DNA of 64,000 nt from Pseudomonas laurylsulfatiphila (GTDB taxonomy: Bacteria; Pseudomonadota; Gammaproteobacteria; Pseudomonadales; Pseudomonadaceae), in the NCBI RefSeq assembly GCF_002934665.1, contig NZ_NIRS01000004.1:622501-686500 (forward strand), written 5' to 3'. The translations under genes and the position numbers were made by a program. The notes under the pieces were generated by a model. It had not been told where the DNA came from and searched no databases. It saw only the letters and a list, made by a program, of their open reading frames with translations. Shown here one piece after another: positions 61,596 through 64,000 of this stretch (position 1 is its first letter; every line of letters starts with the position of its first letter).

Positions 61596-62505
61596 CTTGC
61601 CCTCCACCACTACAAAAACACAGTTTTTTGAGAATTGGCTCGAACACAACTACTAACAGCCCAATGATTACGACCAAAAGAGCCATTACAGTTATTGGAG
61701 AAGCAGCTTGCTTGTAAATTATCGTCACCACAAAAAACTGCGTGAGTGGCAATACAAACTGGGACAAGCCCATAGACATTACAGAAAGCCTTTTAGCTGA
61801 AAACGAAAACAGCGCTAACGGAATAATAGATACGGCACCACAACTAAAAACAAGAAGCGTGCGCCACAAACCAAAATCATCAGGAATTGCCATGCCGAGA
61901 TTTGAAAATATAAAAAACAAAGTGCAAAAAAAAGAAAGCACAAGAGACTCTAACAACAAGCCACTAAAAACATTCAAAGATGTCATTTTTTTCAAGCACG
62001 AATAAAAACCCCAAGCCAGACCGATACCTAGATAAACTCTTATATCAAGATCATTACTCAACACGAAAAGACTCACCACACTGAGCAGCATCATCAACAC
62101 GGCCGCGGCTTTGAACACGGTGACTGGCTCTTTGTAAACAACGATACCCATCGCGATACTTAAAATTGGCGCCACCAGATAACCGAGACTACTTTCAAGT
62201 ACCCGACCATGGACAGATGCCCATATGAACGTCCCCCAGTTGATCGCTATCAGTATGGATGCGACGGCATGTAAAATTAGCAGCCTAATATTAAGTTGAG
62301 CAAAAAGCGGCCTTAGCTCCCGACCAGCGTACACGACAAGAAACACCGTCAGCAAAGACAAGTAAACCCTATAACCGAGCAACGCCAACGCACTCAACGA
62401 CCCAATATACTTCCAAAAAACTGAAGACAACCCCAATAGCACGTTCGCCAATACCCCACTGAGCGCGCCGATAAAAAAATGTCGACCTCTATTTGAAGGC
62501 AGCAT
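61585..62505 (-). CDS. EamA/RarD-like DMT transporter
   Basis: A 306-residue protein with ten hydrophobic helices in two EamA halves. GVLANVLLGLSSVFWKYIGSLSALALLGYRVYLSLL and INWGTFIWASVHGRVLESSLGYLVAPIL resemble RarD. It probably exports a small metabolite. Base composition is strikingly AT-rich and codon use differs from all neighbours, so it was acquired recently. AGGTAGAGG lies before the start. It leads into the collapsed oxidase gene on the same strand. Confidence 0.88.
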   Translation of the reverse strand: MLPSNRGRHFFIGALSGVLANVLLGLSSVFWKYIGSLSALALLGYRVYLSLLTVFLVVYAGRELRPLFAQLNIRLLILHAVASILIAINWGTFIWASVHGRVLESSLGYLVAPILSIAMGIVVYKEPVTVFKAAAVLMMLLSVVSLFVLSNDLDIRVYLGIGLAWGFYSCLKKMTSLNVFSGLLLESLVLSFFCTLFFIFSNLGMAIPDDFGLWRTLLVFSCGAVSIIPLALFSFSAKRLSVMSMGLSQFVLPLTQFFVVTIIYKQAASPITVMALLVVIIGLLVVVFEPILKKLCFCSGGGQDEE

Positions 62506-63010
62506 CCCTCTACCTTTCCCACAAAGTTATTTCAACTATTTCATACGACCATATTACTTTGCCGTCCTCGTGCATACTGCAATAGGCTTCACCCTTCCTT
62601 GTCCAATTCATTACTTCATCCACCAAAAGGTTTTGTATCCGCGCCCATTCTTCTGCCGCCACCCATATGACCAGCGCCCAGAATATAAACTCTTCTCATC
62701 CAACTCTTTCCTTTATCGATTACTTTTGAACACCCCTCGCCAACAAAACTTAAAGAATTGCGTTCCAACCTGTCAACGCACAAACGACAAGTCCATTGCC
62801 ATCAAAATAAACAAGTCGTTAAAACACAGATTAAGATGTAGGAATATTCATACTTCATCCTGTAGGACTTAGTTGACCGCGACGGTCTATTCAGGACTTC
62901 TTAAAGTAGGACTTGGATTCCTTGAAAAGGAAAACCTTTGAATCATTCTGCAACACTCAAAGTGACGAATTTTATCTATCAATCGGTTAGTCATCTGGCA
63001 AACGGCCCCT
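62506..63010. other. AT-rich non-coding stretch ahead of the transporter
   Basis: 505 bases with no convincing gene on either strand. It should hold the transporter promoter. The word AGGACTT recurs at 62864, 62893 and 62908. Composition changes sharply to that of the host at about 63008, where the second FlhB-tail fragment begins. Confidence 0.6.
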
Positions 63011-63011
63011 A

Positions 63012-63277
63012 CCTTCCCCGCCAAGGGCGACGAAGAACTGGCGGAAGAAATCCTGCGGATTGCCCGCGACTACGAAGTGCCGATCTACGAAAATGCCGAG
63101 TTGGTGCGGCTGCTGGCGCGCATGGAACTGGGGGACAGCATTCCGCAGGAGCTGTATCTGACGATTGCCGAGATCATTGCGTTTGCTTGGAGTTTGAAGG
63201 GGAAATTTCCGGCGGGGCAGGATCCGGATGCGTTGATGGTGGAGAAGGACATCACTGGACGCGGGGATGATTATTGA
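63012..63277 (+). pseudogene. Second, 5'-truncated copy of the FlhB-tail gene
   Basis: About 265 bases that match the 3' end of the gene at 60974-61303, from AKGDEELAEEIL to the final DDY and stop. I count about 15 base differences over 258 bases, clustered in the last 60; nearly all are silent, with Cys to Tyr and Val to Ile the only changes. The first 23 or so codons and the start are missing, and a stop lies upstream in frame. A GTG at 63077 could at most start a 66-residue product. Confidence 0.85.
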
Positions 63278-63297
63278 GCTTACGCGCCCCTTACGCA

Positions 63298-63376
63298 GGT
63301 GCCGGCTTGCCGGCGAACAAGGCCTTGAATATTGCACCGATCATTTAGCCGCCTTCGCTGGCAAGCCAGCTCCTAC
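63298..63376. repeat. REPIN, GCCGGCTTGCCGGCGA type
   Basis: GTGCCGGCTTGCCGGCGAAC and CGCTGGCAAGCCAGCTCCTA face each other. The right unit overlaps the 3' end of the next gene and encodes its last residues. Confidence 0.82.
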
Positions 63377-63841
63377 AAAACGCAAAAGCTTGAGACTGCG
63401 ACCAATAATCAATCCATTGATAAGGCCAGCCCCCAGTGCCGACCATGCCGTCATCGGCAACTCATTGGCCATTTCCGGATACATCGCTACCTGATAGCCA
63501 AGGTAGTAACGCCATGCAAAGAAGCCCCAATACACCATCAGTACCTTGACTGTACCGCCCAACTCCAACGTTTCTCCCTCGCACTTCACATTCGTGTACG
63601 AGTAAAAACGCAATGCGAGTAACCATCCTGCCCATAGCCCGAGTACGTAGGCAGAGAGGGGAATGACTACACCTTGGGAGAGATTCAGCGAAGCCAGAGA
63701 CAGGGTCACGAATATCACCGGAGTGATCTGCAATGACCTTTTCGACACGTGATTCTTGAAGCAGGCAATGACACCGTAATAAGTCAGGATCAGGAAAACC
63801 GCATAAACCCACAGCGGTGTACCGCGCAAAATGTCGATCAT
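63341..63841 (-). CDS. DUF6622-like membrane protein with a REP-encoded C-terminus
   Basis: A 166-residue protein with about five hydrophobic helices (PLWVYAVFLILTYYGVIACF; ITPVIFVTLSLASLNL; VIPLSAYVLGLWAGWLLALRF; VLMVYWGFFAWRYYLGYQVA; AWSALGAGLINGLIIGRSL). It resembles small proteins annotated DUF6622, of unknown function; I am not sure of that label. The last 11 residues (VGAGLPAKAAK) are a translation of the REP unit, so the REP has replaced the original stop region. The final 159 bases of the window, upstream of it, show no further feature. Confidence 0.78.
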   Translation of the reverse strand: MIDILRGTPLWVYAVFLILTYYGVIACFKNHVSKRSLQITPVIFVTLSLASLNLSQGVVIPLSAYVLGLWAGWLLALRFYSYTNVKCEGETLELGGTVKVLMVYWGFFAWRYYLGYQVAMYPEMANELPMTAWSALGAGLINGLIIGRSLKLLRFVGAGLPAKAAK

Positions 63842-64000
63842 AAGCCTCCTTGGCAGTGCGTATTTTGAACAAGATGATCAAACGACTGATGGCGGATCAC
63901 AAGATAGACGAATCTGAGAAAACTATCGGCGGGAGACTACGACGGCGTAATACCCGTCTGAGGATAGAGAGGACTGCGTCGGATCGCGGGAAAGACTGCT

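Noticed and set aside
61742..62005. An 87-codon plus-strand ORF within the transporter region
   Set aside because: It is opposite the transporter gene, whose hydrophobic pattern and ribosome site are convincing.
62570..62872. A 100-codon plus-strand ORF in the AT-rich gap
   Set aside because: Cys/His/Arg mixture with no domain, no ribosome site; looks random.
63077..63277. A functional second FlhB-tail gene
   Set aside because: The first third of the domain and any proper start are missing; treated as a fragment.
1..64000. tRNA, rRNA, CRISPR arrays, prophage or integron genes
   Set aside because: None recognised on either strand; the many inverted repeats are REPINs with irregular placement, not CRISPR repeats.

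Overview
The window is chromosomal DNA from a Pseudomonas of the fluorescens group. This rests on gene content and order (sdhCDAB-sucAB-lpdG-sucCD divergent from gltA; ccmABCDEFGHI next to a FliK-like/FlhB-tail pair; gcl-hyi-glxR-ttuD-pykA), high-GC codon use, and many short REP/REPIN repeats of the types known from fluorescens-group genomes. I identified it from recognisable protein motifs, not by database search. No rRNA, tRNA or CRISPR array was seen.

Layout. 1-9.1 kb: the start of a chemoreceptor, OsmC-like and pirin-like stress proteins, a dienelactone-hydrolase-type enzyme, htpG, two overlapping thioesterase genes, a small lipoprotein, a MAPEG/DUF599 membrane pair and brnQ. 9.4-22.4 kb: the TCA-cycle block, with sucCD, lpdG, sucAB and sdhBADC all on the minus strand and gltA diverging from a shared control region that has good sigma70 boxes on both sides. 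22.5-24.7 kb: a complex non-coding repeat (the source of spurious DUF1534 ORFs) into which a 1.3-kb IS481-type insertion sequence has jumped. 24.7-35.5 kb: actP-yjcH, an orphan glycine-betaine binding protein, a GH17 glucan enzyme, an alpha/beta hydrolase overlapping an mlaA homologue, an AT-rich beta-propeller gene, DUF808 and a TetR regulator. 35.5-36.0 kb: a RAYT (REP-associated tyrosine transposase) between REP sequences.

36.2-43.6 kb is the glyoxylate pathway: an HbpS/GlcG-like protein diverging from gcl, hyi, glxR, ttuD and pykA. Together these convert two glyoxylate to tartronate semialdehyde, then to glycerate, 2-phosphoglycerate and pyruvate. A urea transporter gene follows, which fits purine/allantoin breakdown yielding glyoxylate and urea. 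Two identical TTGTATACAA palindromes lie in the gcl control region. 44.7-50.4 kb: a voltage-gated K+ channel with a zinc-ribbon tail, an orphan sulfate-binding protein, two secreted hypotheticals, an MFS exporter and a LysR regulator. 50.5-51.8 kb: phnN downstream of a collapsed phnM remnant, then another copy of the DUF1534-type repeat. 52.3-59.2 kb: the full cytochrome c maturation operon ccmABCDEFGHI. 59.4-61.3 kb: a FliK-like protein and an FlhB C-terminal-domain protein.

The most unusual segment is 61.3-63.3 kb: about 1.7 kb of AT-rich DNA (a RarD/EamA-like transporter plus a wrecked sarcosine-oxidase-type gene) lying between two diverged copies of the 3' end of the FlhB-tail gene. This looks like a foreign insert that arrived together with another lineage's allele of that 3' end. 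The other strong findings are the phnM remnant, the RAYT with at least four REP families (three families in consecutive gaps of the glyoxylate operon), the twin palindromes before gcl, and a non-lipidated MlaA coupled to a Ser hydrolase. I found no clear new defence or biosynthetic system.
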